A stretch of 29,155 bases of DNA from a virus. Shown piece by piece: positions 15,326 through 23,213 of this stretch. The DNA lies in IMG/VR virus record IMGVR_UViG_3300033571_018636, positions 1 to 29,155 of that record. One strand, 5' to 3'. The translations under genes and the position numbers were made by a program. The notes below the pieces were generated by a model that saw nothing but the letters and a program-made list of their open reading frames with translations, ran no database searches and was not told the origin of the DNA. Numbering within the stretch: the stretch's first letter is position 1; each line of letters begins with the position of its first letter.

Positions 15326-17118
15326 CACTTGGTCATCCAATGCCAATAATTAATCGGCTTTTTAAATCCTCTATCGTTGTATTTTGAATTATCTCCTTTG
15401 AATTTAGAATCTCGTTGCAGTTGATTTTCCATATAATGGAATGTTGAATCATAAGATTCCTGCACAGGTCGTTCTTCAACTGGTTGCTGTTGAACTGGTT
15501 GCTGTTGAACTGGTTTTTTATCATCCATTATAGCTTTATCCATTTTTGCCATCACTCGTTCCAGTCGGTTAGCAGCATTCAACTCCAACACTTGTAATTG
15601 CATTTTAATGACATCTTTCACTTTTTGAAACATGTCTTTATTTTCAGGTTTATCAAACACGGCTCGCACGACTCTCTTTTCAATACCGTTGATTTCGTAC
15701 TGATTGTCATCATTGCCAAGATTTCCATAATCAATACCGACCAATCCATCATGTATGCTTTGCAAAACTTCGGTTTCATTTGGTGCAGTATTCAGTGCTT
15801 TTATTTTATCTACAACTTTGGTTTGAAAGTCATCTGATGTGAAAGCTATACCTTTATCATTGTATTTGTCTAAAAACATATCGAGTAAGTCTTTGATCAA
15901 ATTGAAACTTTTTAATGTTATGCCATTAACAGCTTTTCTTGGGATATTCACAGATGGCGCTGATATTGAATTTATGTATACAGGCTTAGATGGATCAAAT
16001 GCAGTGTTGATGTTTTTTCTAACATCAACCCCCCAAATAGCCAATATTGTTTCTAGATATTCATTAACATCATATTTTTCATCATCGGCATCGATGTCAT
16101 TCGGAAGTTCTCCAGTTTCTTCGTATTTTTTTAATGACGGAGATAGAGCATTTGGATCTTTTCTCTTTTTAATTGCGTGTCTTTGAATTTTATTGAGATT
16201 TTTAAGTTCTTTTATCAACGGTTCAACTTCGTTTCTTAGAGTAGCGTAATCAGACCTGCTAATATTGGCAGCTTTTAAGAAAATATCCTCTGCTTGCATA
16301 GCTGTAGCAGAACGATGTCTATCGGAAAGGCGATAGTGTTTAAATAAATCCATTGTTAACCTATCTGTGAATTCTCTCGAAGTTATTATATTTTGTCTTT
16401 TTTTAATATCGGGATCGATTTCAGATGATTTTGGATTTGAAACGAATAATTTTTCATATGCCGCAGTCATAGCCCTGTCATTAGTAGATGTGCCATTTGT
16501 TACAAGTTTAACCACATCCAACGGACCTAATACCGAAGCATCTGAATCATCTGGATTGTTAATCATATCAAATCTTTGTTGCAATAATGTATCCAACCTA
16601 GATGCGTGAGATTTGTTTTTTGATATATCATCCATAATCTTCATTAGTTCCTTTTCAATTTTGCTAGGAAGTTTTAATTTAGCGAATTGATCTGATGATA
16701 ATGATTTAAAATCTGGGAAATACACGCTATAAACAATAGATTCCGCCAATCTGATCGCAGAATCATAGTGCGGCTCTGCTTCGGAATCTGGATATATGTC
16801 TTCAAATGTTGCAATATCGAAATCTTCAGATCTTGGATATATATCTTTGAATATATCATGGACGAGTTTGTTAATTTCCTTATTGATAATAGGAATGGTA
16901 TATTCAAATTCTTTGCTCATGTCATTATACAATCCGATGACGGTTTTATTAAATAAATATCCTCTCGTTGATGGCCCAGCGTGTGGATCTAGTTCTCTAA
17001 GTAAGGGACTCAGCTCAGCGTATTTATTGTTCAAAGGTCCGAATTTAGTTGGCGGTTTGGCCATTTCATCGATCTGTTCTAAGCATTCGAGCAAGTGATC
17101 AAATTTGATTTTTTCCAT
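15325..17118 (-). CDS. Large late protein with LLE leader, probably internal/structural
   Basis: 597 aa from the ATG at 17118, chosen because GTAAATA lies 5 nt upstream and the leader MEKIKFDHLLE matches the (L/I)xE pattern of neighbouring late proteins (cut after Glu11 predicted). A longer reading to 17301 would run through the promoter and into the divergent gene. The body is helical and charged, with no catalytic motif that I recognise. Near the C-terminus is the short repeat PVQQQPVQQQPVEERPVQ, then a basic aromatic ending (FKKPINYWHWMTK). It stands alone between two replication blocks. A large injected or core protein is plausible, but tail or capsid roles are not excluded. Confidence 0.62.
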   Translation of the reverse strand: MEKIKFDHLLECLEQIDEMAKPPTKFGPLNNKYAELSPLLRELDPHAGPSTRGYLFNKTVIGLYNDMSKEFEYTIPIINKEINKLVHDIFKDIYPRSEDFDIATFEDIYPDSEAEPHYDSAIRLAESIVYSVYFPDFKSLSSDQFAKLKLPSKIEKELMKIMDDISKNKSHASRLDTLLQQRFDMINNPDDSDASVLGPLDVVKLVTNGTSTNDRAMTAAYEKLFVSNPKSSEIDPDIKKRQNIITSREFTDRLTMDLFKHYRLSDRHRSATAMQAEDIFLKAANISRSDYATLRNEVEPLIKELKNLNKIQRHAIKKRKDPNALSPSLKKYEETGELPNDIDADDEKYDVNEYLETILAIWGVDVRKNINTAFDPSKPVYINSISAPSVNIPRKAVNGITLKSFNLIKDLLDMFLDKYNDKGIAFTSDDFQTKVVDKIKALNTAPNETEVLQSIHDGLVGIDYGNLGNDDNQYEINGIEKRVVRAVFDKPENKDMFQKVKDVIKMQLQVLELNAANRLERVMAKMDKAIMDDKKPVQQQPVQQQPVEERPVQESYDSTFHYMENQLQRDSKFKGDNSKYNDRGFKKPINYWHWMTK

Positions 17119-17123
17119 ACTTG

Positions 17124-17130
17124 TATTTAC
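17124..17130 (-). promoter_or_regulatory. T4-type late promoter motif (GTAAATA)
   Basis: GTAAATA on the minus strand ends 5 nt before the ATG at 17118. It falls in the short divergent gap before the plus-strand glycosyltransferase gene. Confidence 0.5.
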
Positions 17131-17168
17131 CCAGATTGACAAGTAAATCATCGATGATAGCATCGGAT

Positions 17169-17840
17169 ATGGATAATAAAAAGATAGCATTTTTTTCCGC
17201 GTCACAGAAAAAGCATGCAAAAGACACCACGCTTTTAAAAAGCATTGAAAATTTCGATATAGATATCGATATAGCATTCGCTCTAGAGAACAAAGAATCA
17301 TTATCGGTTGTGTATAATAAAGTTATACAACACGCATTGGAAGAAAATTGGGATGCGCTAGTATTCGTACACGACGATGTTGTTTTGGAGCATGATCCAC
17401 GACCCAAATTGGTGAAATTGTTTGAGAAATTTGATCTAATAGGCGTTGCTGGTGCTTCATCAGTTGAAATAAAATCACCAGCGCTTTGGCATTTGATGGG
17501 GGGTGGATTCAATTCTGGAAAACTACACGGCGCAGTCGCGCATGGAACCTCCGAAAAGAAACAGATGACTTCATTCGGGCCATATCCCCGACGCGTTGTC
17601 ATGATTGATGGTGTATTCATGGCGATGAACCGAACTGTAATGGAAAATGTGCGATTTGATGAAACCAATCCATCCAAGTTTCATTTTTACGATCTTGACT
17701 TCTCAAGCGCTGTGAATAAACTGGGCTACCGAGTGGGTGTCGGCGACATCATCATCACGCATGAATCGCCCGGTTTGCGTGAATTTACGGAAGAATGGAA
17801 AGAAGGCGAACGATGGTTTTTAAATAAATATGAATCTTGA
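17169..17840 (+). CDS. StrF-like glycosyltransferase (Glyco_tranf_2_5 type)
   Basis: 223 aa from MDNKKIAFFSASQ; an earlier TTG (17121) would collide with the late promoter of the divergent gene, and an ATG at 17154 is an alternative. The pattern fits the PF13712 group: SVVYNKVIQHALEENWDALVFVHDDVVLE (metal-site-like HDD), FDLIGVAGA, VVMIDGVFMAMNR, FHFYDLDFSSAVNKLGYRVGVG and ITHESPG. These are GT-A fold sugar transferases. The 3' end overlaps gene 41 by 11 nt in another frame, so it is coupled to the replicative helicase. The acceptor is unknown: DNA bases, virion proteins or host glycans are all possible. Confidence 0.78.
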   Translation: MDNKKIAFFSASQKKHAKDTTLLKSIENFDIDIDIAFALENKESLSVVYNKVIQHALEENWDALVFVHDDVVLEHDPRPKLVKLFEKFDLIGVAGASSVEIKSPALWHLMGGGFNSGKLHGAVAHGTSEKKQMTSFGPYPRRVVMIDGVFMAMNRTVMENVRFDETNPSKFHFYDLDFSSAVNKLGYRVGVGDIIITHESPGLREFTEEWKEGERWFLNKYES

Positions 17841-19146
17841 CTTAGAATACTTTGAAAAAATAATAGCGCGTCAGTCGATCATTGACTCGTCGTATCTTAC
17901 AGCTATTGCTGATTATATCAAACCTGAATTTTTCGAGGATAAGCGAATCGCTACTTATTTTGAAATCGTTAAAGATTTTTATGAAAAAAGAAAAACACTT
18001 CCGACGATTTCGGAGATAAAAACTTATCTCACTGATGATTCGCTTAAAGAAGGGTTTAAGCAATTACTTTCATCTTTCAAGGATATTGATAAAAACTTGA
18101 ACAAAGACGAATTGTACGATAACACTGAGAGATTTCTAAAAGAAAAAAGCGTATACAACACTCTTCTAAAAGTTGCGTCTGAACTTTCAGAGGGAATTGT
18201 GGATACTTCTAAAATTTTAACCCAGTTTGAGACATCTTGTAATATCAATTTGATTTCAGATAAAGGCATGGAGCTATTTTGTGATGCTGATTTATTGATT
18301 GATGATATTTTGAATGTGGAATCCTGTATATCCACTGGATGGGAATGGTTAGACGACGCTCTAGGTGGCGGATACAGAGAAACTGGTAAAGGATTGTATA
18401 TCTATGCGGGACAAGCCAATATAGGTAAGAGTATTTTCTTGGGAAATGCAGCGATAAACATCGCAAAGCAAAATAAATCCGTTTTAGTCATCACGCTTGA
18501 GATGAGCGAGATGCTTTATGCCAAGAGAATGTCTTCCAACTTGACAGGGGTTCCTTTAAAAGATTTCGAGAATGCTACAGATTCATTGAAACGTTTACTT
18601 TCAAAAAGAAAGAGTGAAATTCCAAATGGTAAGATTTTCATTAAGGAATTTCCGCCAAGCACAATCACTCCAAAGCAATTAAGTTCATTTGTCAAAAAAT
18701 TTAAGGAGAGTGGTGAGAAAGTTGATGCTATAGTTATTGATTATATCAACCTATTGCATTCAACTATTGGGACTAATTCGTATGAGCGTGTGAAATATAT
18801 TTGTGAGCAAGTTCGAGCGATGAGCTATGAATTTGGATGTCCTATAATTTCAGCGACTCAGCTCAATCGATCGGCTTATAATACAAACAACCCCGGAATG
18901 GAGGGATTATCCGAATCAATCGGGCTGGCTGCTACAGCTGATGTAATTTTATCGATCTTTCAAAATGAAGAAGATCAAGAGATGAACATCATTCGATTAG
19001 GCATGATGAAAAATCGTTATGGTCCGAGAGGAATGGTGCAAGCAATGAGAATCGATTATAATACTCTAACCATTGAACAATCTGACGAAGAATTAAATTC
19101 TTTTGGAGGTGATGATATTTCATTGCTTGAAAAATTCGCAGATTGA
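17830..19146 (+). CDS. 41: Replicative DNA helicase gp41 (DnaB-like)
   Basis: 438 aa (T4 gp41: 475 aa). RecA-type hexameric helicase: Walker A GQANIGKS at 194-201, VLVITLEMSEMLYAKRM (the DnaB H1a region), Walker B VDAIVIDYINLLHS, and ISATQLNRSAYN with the Gln sensor. The N-terminal 150 residues correspond to the DnaB-type N domain. It unwinds ahead of the fork and works with the gp61-like primase encoded further down. The start codon lies inside the glycosyltransferase gene. No gene 59 helicase loader is recognisable in this window. Confidence 0.93.
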   Translation: MNLDLEYFEKIIARQSIIDSSYLTAIADYIKPEFFEDKRIATYFEIVKDFYEKRKTLPTISEIKTYLTDDSLKEGFKQLLSSFKDIDKNLNKDELYDNTERFLKEKSVYNTLLKVASELSEGIVDTSKILTQFETSCNINLISDKGMELFCDADLLIDDILNVESCISTGWEWLDDALGGGYRETGKGLYIYAGQANIGKSIFLGNAAINIAKQNKSVLVITLEMSEMLYAKRMSSNLTGVPLKDFENATDSLKRLLSKRKSEIPNGKIFIKEFPPSTITPKQLSSFVKKFKESGEKVDAIVIDYINLLHSTIGTNSYERVKYICEQVRAMSYEFGCPIISATQLNRSAYNTNNPGMEGLSESIGLAATADVILSIFQNEEDQEMNIIRLGMMKNRYGPRGMVQAMRIDYNTLTIEQSDEELNSFGGDDISLLEKFAD

Positions 19147-19163
19147 AGTAAATTGTATGATAC

Positions 19164-20015
19164 ATGAATGTTTTTTTATGGGTAAATTCCGATCTAGATG
19201 GTGTCGGGTCTACGATATTACTTGGAAATATATTCAAGCAGTTTGAATATAAACCTGTATTCTTTGGAAATTTTGAAGAAGAGTATTTCAATTGGTATGA
19301 TGATAATTTTCAAAAATATGATAAAATTTTCGTAGTTGGAATGCCCTTGAATCAGCATTTGATTAATAGGATTGATGACAAGAAGGTGGTTTTTGTATCC
19401 GATGCAGATGATATTTTACATGTTATCGAATCCACTTTAATTCAGGAAAAAACATCATCCTGTTCCAAGCTGTTATATAAAAAATTCAATAAATCCTTTA
19501 ATTTTTCCAAGCATATTCAAAAATTAATAGTTATAATTGATGATTATAACAGCTATAATTTGAAATTAAAAGAGAGTAAAATACTAAATGCGTTATTTAG
19601 AAAAAGCGGTAAACAGAGATTTTATAATTTCGTTAATAATTTTTGGACTGGGTTCAAACCATTCACCGATGGTGAAATTAAAGTGTTTGAAATATTTGAA
19701 AATGAATTACAAAAAGAACTTTCTAATTTGGAAATATTCAAAGGATTTTATAAAGGATACACTGTATTAGCTACATTTTCAAATTTTAGCGCCTCGGAAA
19801 TAGCATCTTCTATTTTATCAGCGTATTCTCCAGATATTGTCATCGTTGTTAATTTAAACACTAAATTCGTTTCGTTTAGAAAACGAAAGGATTCAAAATC
19901 CGATATAGTATATATGGCAACCAATATTTGCGGAGGTGGGGGGAGTGAATTTGCATCAGGCGGGCAAATTACTACCAAGTTTTTAGAATTTACAACTACA
20001 CTACAGCCATTATAA
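19164..20015 (+). CDS. DHH/DHHA1-like phosphoesterase, motifs degenerate
   Basis: 283 aa. The N-terminus VNSDLDGVGSTILL (D10, D12) looks like motif I of DHH-family phosphoesterases (RecJ/NrnA/Orn-like), and the C-terminus NICGGGGSEFASGGQI looks like the DHHA1 Gly-rich loop. The middle motifs are poor: the motif II Asp position reads VVGMP, and the DHH triad reads D80-A-D82-D83. It may be an inactive or altered nuclease, or have different metal ligands. Position directly after gene 41 in a replication operon fits a role in DNA or nucleotide metabolism. Family call by pattern only. Confidence 0.58.
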   Translation: MNVFLWVNSDLDGVGSTILLGNIFKQFEYKPVFFGNFEEEYFNWYDDNFQKYDKIFVVGMPLNQHLINRIDDKKVVFVSDADDILHVIESTLIQEKTSSCSKLLYKKFNKSFNFSKHIQKLIVIIDDYNSYNLKLKESKILNALFRKSGKQRFYNFVNNFWTGFKPFTDGEIKVFEIFENELQKELSNLEIFKGFYKGYTVLATFSNFSASEIASSILSAYSPDIVIVVNLNTKFVSFRKRKDSKSDIVYMATNICGGGGSEFASGGQITTKFLEFTTTLQPL

Positions 20016-20302
20016 TGAACGATCCATCTAATAGCATGATAGAATCTGAACAGATGCATCTGTTCATGTGTTACTGCACATTTATTGTTAACTTACAAGG
20101 CAAAAAAATGTCAATACAAAATGTATTCGTATATACATTACAAAATGAGAAGATGCGAGAATTATTGAAGAGGTTGCTATCTCTTGATACGGATTTCGAT
20201 GTGGTTAAAACCTTTTTGGATTTCGATCCAAGTCTTGTGAAAAGTAAGTATGTCACAAAATATCTCAACAGTCGTAAAAAACTTCCAAAAAAGAAGGCTT
20301 GA
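20015..20302 (+). CDS. Small hypothetical protein
   Basis: 95 aa, with the start overlapping the previous stop (TAATG). The N-terminal third is hydrophobic with two Cys (MHLFMCYCTFIVNLQGKK); the rest is helical and basic, ending KKLPKKKA. An internal ATG (MSIQNVFVYTL) would give a 64 aa form. No family recognised. Its TGA stop lies within a TTGACT -35-like box that precedes the next gene. Confidence 0.5.
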   Translation: MNDPSNSMIESEQMHLFMCYCTFIVNLQGKKMSIQNVFVYTLQNEKMRELLKRLLSLDTDFDVVKTFLDFDPSLVKSKYVTKYLNSRKKLPKKKA

Positions 20303-20326
20303 CTTTTCCTGAAAGTTGAGTAAATT
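20299..20326 (+). promoter_or_regulatory. Possible sigma70-type promoter before membrane protein and gene 32
   Basis: TTGACT (20299-20304), 16 nt, TAAATT (20321-20326), with ATG at 20350. This is the only one of the four TTGAC-type sites with room for a normal leader; AGAGG follows at 20330-20334 but is too far from the ATG for a good ribosome site. Confidence 0.4.
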
Positions 20327-20349
20327 GAAGAGGTAAGTAGCTGAAATTT

Positions 20350-20535
20350 ATGAAATACCTAGCATATATCACATTTGTTCTACTGTTACTTAAAGTAACA
20401 GGACTTATACAGATTAGCTGGGTGTGGATTCTACTTCCGGTTATATTACCAGTCTCTTTGGGGTTGGGCGCATTAGCGTTCATAACCGGGATGACAATAA
20501 TTGCATATAAACTAATAAAGAAAAAACTAAACTAA
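20350..20535 (+). CDS. Small two-helix membrane protein
   Basis: 61 aa with two predicted membrane helices: about 4-20 (LAYITFVLLLLKVTGLI) and about 25-53 (WVWILLPVILPVSLGLGALAF...), then a basic tail KLIKKKLN that should stay in the cytoplasm. The pattern 'LLKxTGLIxxSWxWILLPVxLP' is common in tiny phage membrane proteins of unknown function. It precedes gene 32 by 12 nt and is probably on the same transcript. Confidence 0.6.
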   Translation: MKYLAYITFVLLLLKVTGLIQISWVWILLPVILPVSLGLGALAFITGMTIIAYKLIKKKLN

Positions 20536-20547
20536 ACTAAAATAATA
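20521..20547 (+). promoter_or_regulatory. Candidate gp32 autoregulatory operator
   Basis: G-free leader directly before the gene 32 ATG, with three tandem ACTAA units and then AATAATA. In T4, gp32 represses its own translation by binding an unstructured A/U-rich leader of the gene 32 mRNA. This stretch has that character: no G, so little stable structure, and short repeats. No binding data can be read from the sequence. Confidence 0.4.
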
Positions 20548-21435
20548 ATGAGTACTAAAAATAAATTCAATGCGAGCATGTTTGAAAAAATCAAAGATGC
20601 CTTAAATAAGACTTCTGAATCTTCAGGAGGGGCTTTTGCGAATGTTATGAAATTCCCAGCTGGAAAGACATACACTCTTAGAATCATTCCAAATCTAGAA
20701 GATCCAGAAAAAACATTCTTCCATCATTACACACATGGTTGGAAGAGCAAGACCACTGGGAGTTACATTTCAACTCTTTCACTTCAAACCTTTGGTGAGC
20801 GCGATCCAATTACGGAAACATTTTGGTCGCTTATTAAAAGTGATGATAAGAATGAAAAGGAACTTGGTAAAATGATTCGCCGTAAGGAGAATTGGTTCGC
20901 TAATGTTTATGTCATCGACGATCCTTCGAATCCTGAAAATAACGGAACTGTAAAGGTTCTAAGAATTGGACCTCAGATTAAGAAAATCATTGACGATGCT
21001 CTAACTGGCGACGGCGCAGAAGAATTCGGCTTCCGTATCTTCGATCTCGGAGAGGATGGTGCAAACTTGAAGATCAAAGCTGAGCAAAGCGGAGATTTCG
21101 TAACATTCGCATCTTCTGGCTTCTATAATAAGCCTCAAATCAGTCTTACTGATGAGCAGATTGATAAGATTTATGCTTCTGCATATGATCTTGAAGCAAT
21201 TTACCCGAAAAAGACATTTGATGAACTTCAAGAAATTCTCGATGCTCATTTCTACGGTAAAAAAGGGGATGGCGTTAAGTCGAATTCTGCCCCAACCAAG
21301 CAAGTCCGCGATACACATGATGATTCGGATAGTGATGATGATATTCCATTCACATTTCCTTCGAAAAGTAATTCTTCATCATCAGATCCATCCGATGATG
21401 ATATTGACAAAATGCTAGCTGAACTAAATGACTAA
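20548..21435 (+). CDS. 32: Single-stranded DNA-binding protein gp32
   Basis: 295 aa (T4 gp32: 301 aa). Landmarks are a basic N-terminus, the OB-fold core (TYTLRIIPNLEDPEKTFFHHYTHGW, then WFANVYVIDDPSNPENNGTVKVLRIGPQIKKII, close to the T4 region [26 protein letters not shown]), and a long acidic Ser/Asp tail ending DDDIDKMLAELND. The tail normally recruits other replication proteins. Oddity: the T4 zinc site (His64, Cys77, Cys87, Cys90) is absent; the protein has no cysteine at all, although a His remains at 63. Its place just after a G-free leader and its neighbours (45, 61, 41) fit the SSB role. Confidence 0.9.
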   Translation: MSTKNKFNASMFEKIKDALNKTSESSGGAFANVMKFPAGKTYTLRIIPNLEDPEKTFFHHYTHGWKSKTTGSYISTLSLQTFGERDPITETFWSLIKSDDKNEKELGKMIRRKENWFANVYVIDDPSNPENNGTVKVLRIGPQIKKIIDDALTGDGAEEFGFRIFDLGEDGANLKIKAEQSGDFVTFASSGFYNKPQISLTDEQIDKIYASAYDLEAIYPKKTFDELQEILDAHFYGKKGDGVKSNSAPTKQVRDTHDDSDSDDDIPFTFPSKSNSSSSDPSDDDIDKMLAELND

Positions 21436-21438
21436 TAT

Positions 21439-21891
21439 ATGCTAACTCCTGAAGATAAACATACGCTGATTCAATTTGCCGGTCCTCTTTTTGCGATGAG
21501 TAAAGAGATTGATGGCATGTATTACAGCGATTCTAAGCCTAAAACGGATGGAATACCAGATTCAGGAATAGCTAGAGGTATACAAGAGGCGCTTGAAAGG
21601 GATTTTAGACTCTCTCAAGCGCCTCCCCCATCTCCTCCCGTTTATCAGGTTCCTGTGTATCAGCAACCGCCAACGCAACCAGCTCCCGTTTATGTAGAGC
21701 ACAATGCTCCCATTCAACAGCCGGTTGATCGAGGAGATCAACTTGAGTTCAACTTCAATCAAAGCAAACAAGATATTACTAATGCGTTGCTCGAAGCGCA
21801 AAACAAGCTATTGAAAGAGTTGAATAAAAAAATCGATGTGCTAATATCACACGCAACAAAAGATGACAAAAATAAAGGTAAACAAAGCTGA
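21439..21891 (+). CDS. Hypothetical protein with Pro-rich linker
   Basis: 150 aa in three parts: a short helical N-terminal region, a Pro/Gln/Val/Tyr-rich disordered linker at about 61-95 (APPPSPPVYQVPVYQQPPTQ and on), and a C-terminal coiled-coil-like helix (SKQDITNALLEAQNKLLKELNKKIDVLISHA). The layout suggests an adaptor or scaffold. It begins 3 nt after gene 32 and overlaps the clamp gene by 29 nt, so it is coupled to replication proteins. No family recognised. Confidence 0.6.
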   Translation: MLTPEDKHTLIQFAGPLFAMSKEIDGMYYSDSKPKTDGIPDSGIARGIQEALERDFRLSQAPPPSPPVYQVPVYQQPPTQPAPVYVEHNAPIQQPVDRGDQLEFNFNQSKQDITNALLEAQNKLLKELNKKIDVLISHATKDDKNKGKQS

Positions 21892-22582
21892 ATTTCTATT
21901 TTTCATAGACTCGCTCTCACACCTAAGCGATTCCGCCATTCTTCATATCAAGGATGGCGGAATTTCTGCTCTTGGCACTAACTTAGATGCTTCATTGTTT
22001 CTATGGAATACAATGCCAGTAGATTGTGATAGTGAAGAAGTGTTGAACATTCCATCATTAATGAAACTCCATTCTGCATTAAAAATGTGCGGAAGTGGTG
22101 ATACTTTGGAACTTATCCTGAATAAGAACAATCTAGAATATAGAGGGTCCAATATCAAATTTAAATATCATTTATATGAAGATGGTGTTATAATGAAAAG
22201 CAAGACAAGCCTTGCCAAACTTCAAAGTTTGAAGTATGATGTCGAGGTTAAATTTACTAAACAATTCCTATCAACATTTTTAAAATCGGCTTCTTCATTT
22301 TCAAAAATTAAAAAGCTACATTTATATACTGAAGATGATCATTTGATATGGTCTATACAAGATAAAACTATAGCCAATAGCGATGTGTTTAGCGTGGTGG
22401 GGCAATCTGTTGATTTTGATTTAGATCAATTCATTATGAATCTTGATAACATTCGACTTTTGGTTCTTCCTAAAGATGTTGATATAACTCTTAAAATGAA
22501 CATCAATCTTGGAATTGGTAAATTTGAGTTGAAATATGACAACGTTAATCTAAATTATATTATATCCACATTAATAAAATGA
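21863..22582 (+). CDS. 45: Sliding clamp gp45-like
   Basis: 239 aa (T4 gp45: 228 aa). The beta-rich duplicated layout fits a T4-type PCNA-like clamp: ILHIKDGGISALGTNLDASLFLW, a middle KFTKQFLSTFLKSASSFSKIKKLHLYTEDDHLIWSIQD, and a final ITLKMNINLGIGKFELKYDNVNLNYIISTLIK that resembles the C-terminal strands of gp45. A trimeric ring would tether the polymerase and also activate late transcription with gp55. Clamp loader genes 44 and 62, next to 45 in T4, are not in this window. The start overlaps the previous gene by 29 nt. Confidence 0.78.
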   Translation: MTKIKVNKAEFLFFIDSLSHLSDSAILHIKDGGISALGTNLDASLFLWNTMPVDCDSEEVLNIPSLMKLHSALKMCGSGDTLELILNKNNLEYRGSNIKFKYHLYEDGVIMKSKTSLAKLQSLKYDVEVKFTKQFLSTFLKSASSFSKIKKLHLYTEDDHLIWSIQDKTIANSDVFSVVGQSVDFDLDQFIMNLDNIRLLVLPKDVDITLKMNINLGIGKFELKYDNVNLNYIISTLIK

Positions 22583-22917
22583 TTATCAAAAATAAAATAT
22601 CAACCATGGGTTACTTTATGAAAAGGCTTCGCGATTGCGGATTTATCACAATTCGGGTCTTCAATAAATATTCATATCAAGATCCTAGAAAGTGGACCGT
22701 TATGGTAGATCCGGGAAATAGAAGCGTTTTGATAACTTGTTATGAAAACAAAGAATTCAAAGGGGATGTAGTTTTTGAAATTAACGATGGTGGTAATCAA
22801 TTTCCGAAAAATTACAATCTGAAAACTAATTCAATGGAAATTATTATCACAACTTTACTCGAAAAGAAAGTTCCCCAAAAAGCGGAGGATAGTGAGTTTC
22901 TTAAAAAAGTGAATTAA
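22579..22917 (+). CDS. Conserved-looking small protein downstream of the clamp
   Basis: 112 aa; the start overlaps the gene 45 stop (ATGA). A compact alpha/beta protein: helix MGYFMKRLRDCGF, then strands ITIRVFNKYSYQDPRKWTVMVDPGNRSVLITCYEN and GDVVFEINDGG, then a helix SMEIIITTLLEKKVP. The 'DPRKWTVMVDPG' and 'EINDGGNQFPKNYNLKT' runs look like constrained family motifs rather than random sequence, but I cannot name the family. Translational coupling to the clamp suggests a replication or transcription accessory. Confidence 0.62.
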   Translation: MIIKNKISTMGYFMKRLRDCGFITIRVFNKYSYQDPRKWTVMVDPGNRSVLITCYENKEFKGDVVFEINDGGNQFPKNYNLKTNSMEIIITTLLEKKVPQKAEDSEFLKKVN

Positions 22918-22928
22918 ATACATATAGT

Positions 22929-23213
22929 ATGGAAAACTCCGAATCAGATTATACCGATGATGACATTAAACAGTTATTAATCGACTCTCTCAAACTTAAA
23001 TTGAAGGATAATAGGAGTAAACCTAATAGAGTTAAAATAAATCAAGCTATTATATCATCACTCAGCGAGTTTTTAACATGTTTTAAACTTATAGGATATG
23101 ATATTGATGGAAATTGTGTAAATTTAACAGTTACCAAAACTGCCATGGACAAATCGGCACTTGAGCAATCTTTCATTAAAGAGTTTGGTAAGTTTATGAG
23201 CGATATAGATTGA
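22929..23213 (+). CDS. Small hypothetical protein
   Basis: 94 aa, with an acidic N-terminus (MENSESDYTDDDIKQLL) followed by helices and a short beta segment (LIGYDIDGNCVNLTVTKTA). TTAAATA lies 8 nt before the ATG, off the usual 5-6 nt spacing of the late motif, so I do not count it as a promoter. The stop overlaps the next ATG (TGATG). Function unknown. Confidence 0.55.
   Translation: MENSESDYTDDDIKQLLIDSLKLKLKDNRSKPNRVKINQAIISSLSEFLTCFKLIGYDIDGNCVNLTVTKTAMDKSALEQSFIKEFGKFMSDID

Noticed and set aside
15839-16186. Plus-strand open frames inside the 597 aa late gene
   Set aside because: Composition (Ser/Phe-rich) is typical of antisense shadows; the minus-strand frame is long and has promoter, leader and terminator.
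17099-17677. Minus-strand open frame of 192 codons opposite the StrF-like glycosyltransferase
   Set aside because: The plus-strand frame has clear family motifs; the antisense frame is Ser/Asn/Cys-rich without motifs and would overlap the late gene start.
17819-17829. TTAAATA just before gene 41 as a late promoter
   Set aside because: Spacing to the ATG is 3 nt, off the 5-6 nt pattern, and the bases code for conserved residues of the preceding gene.
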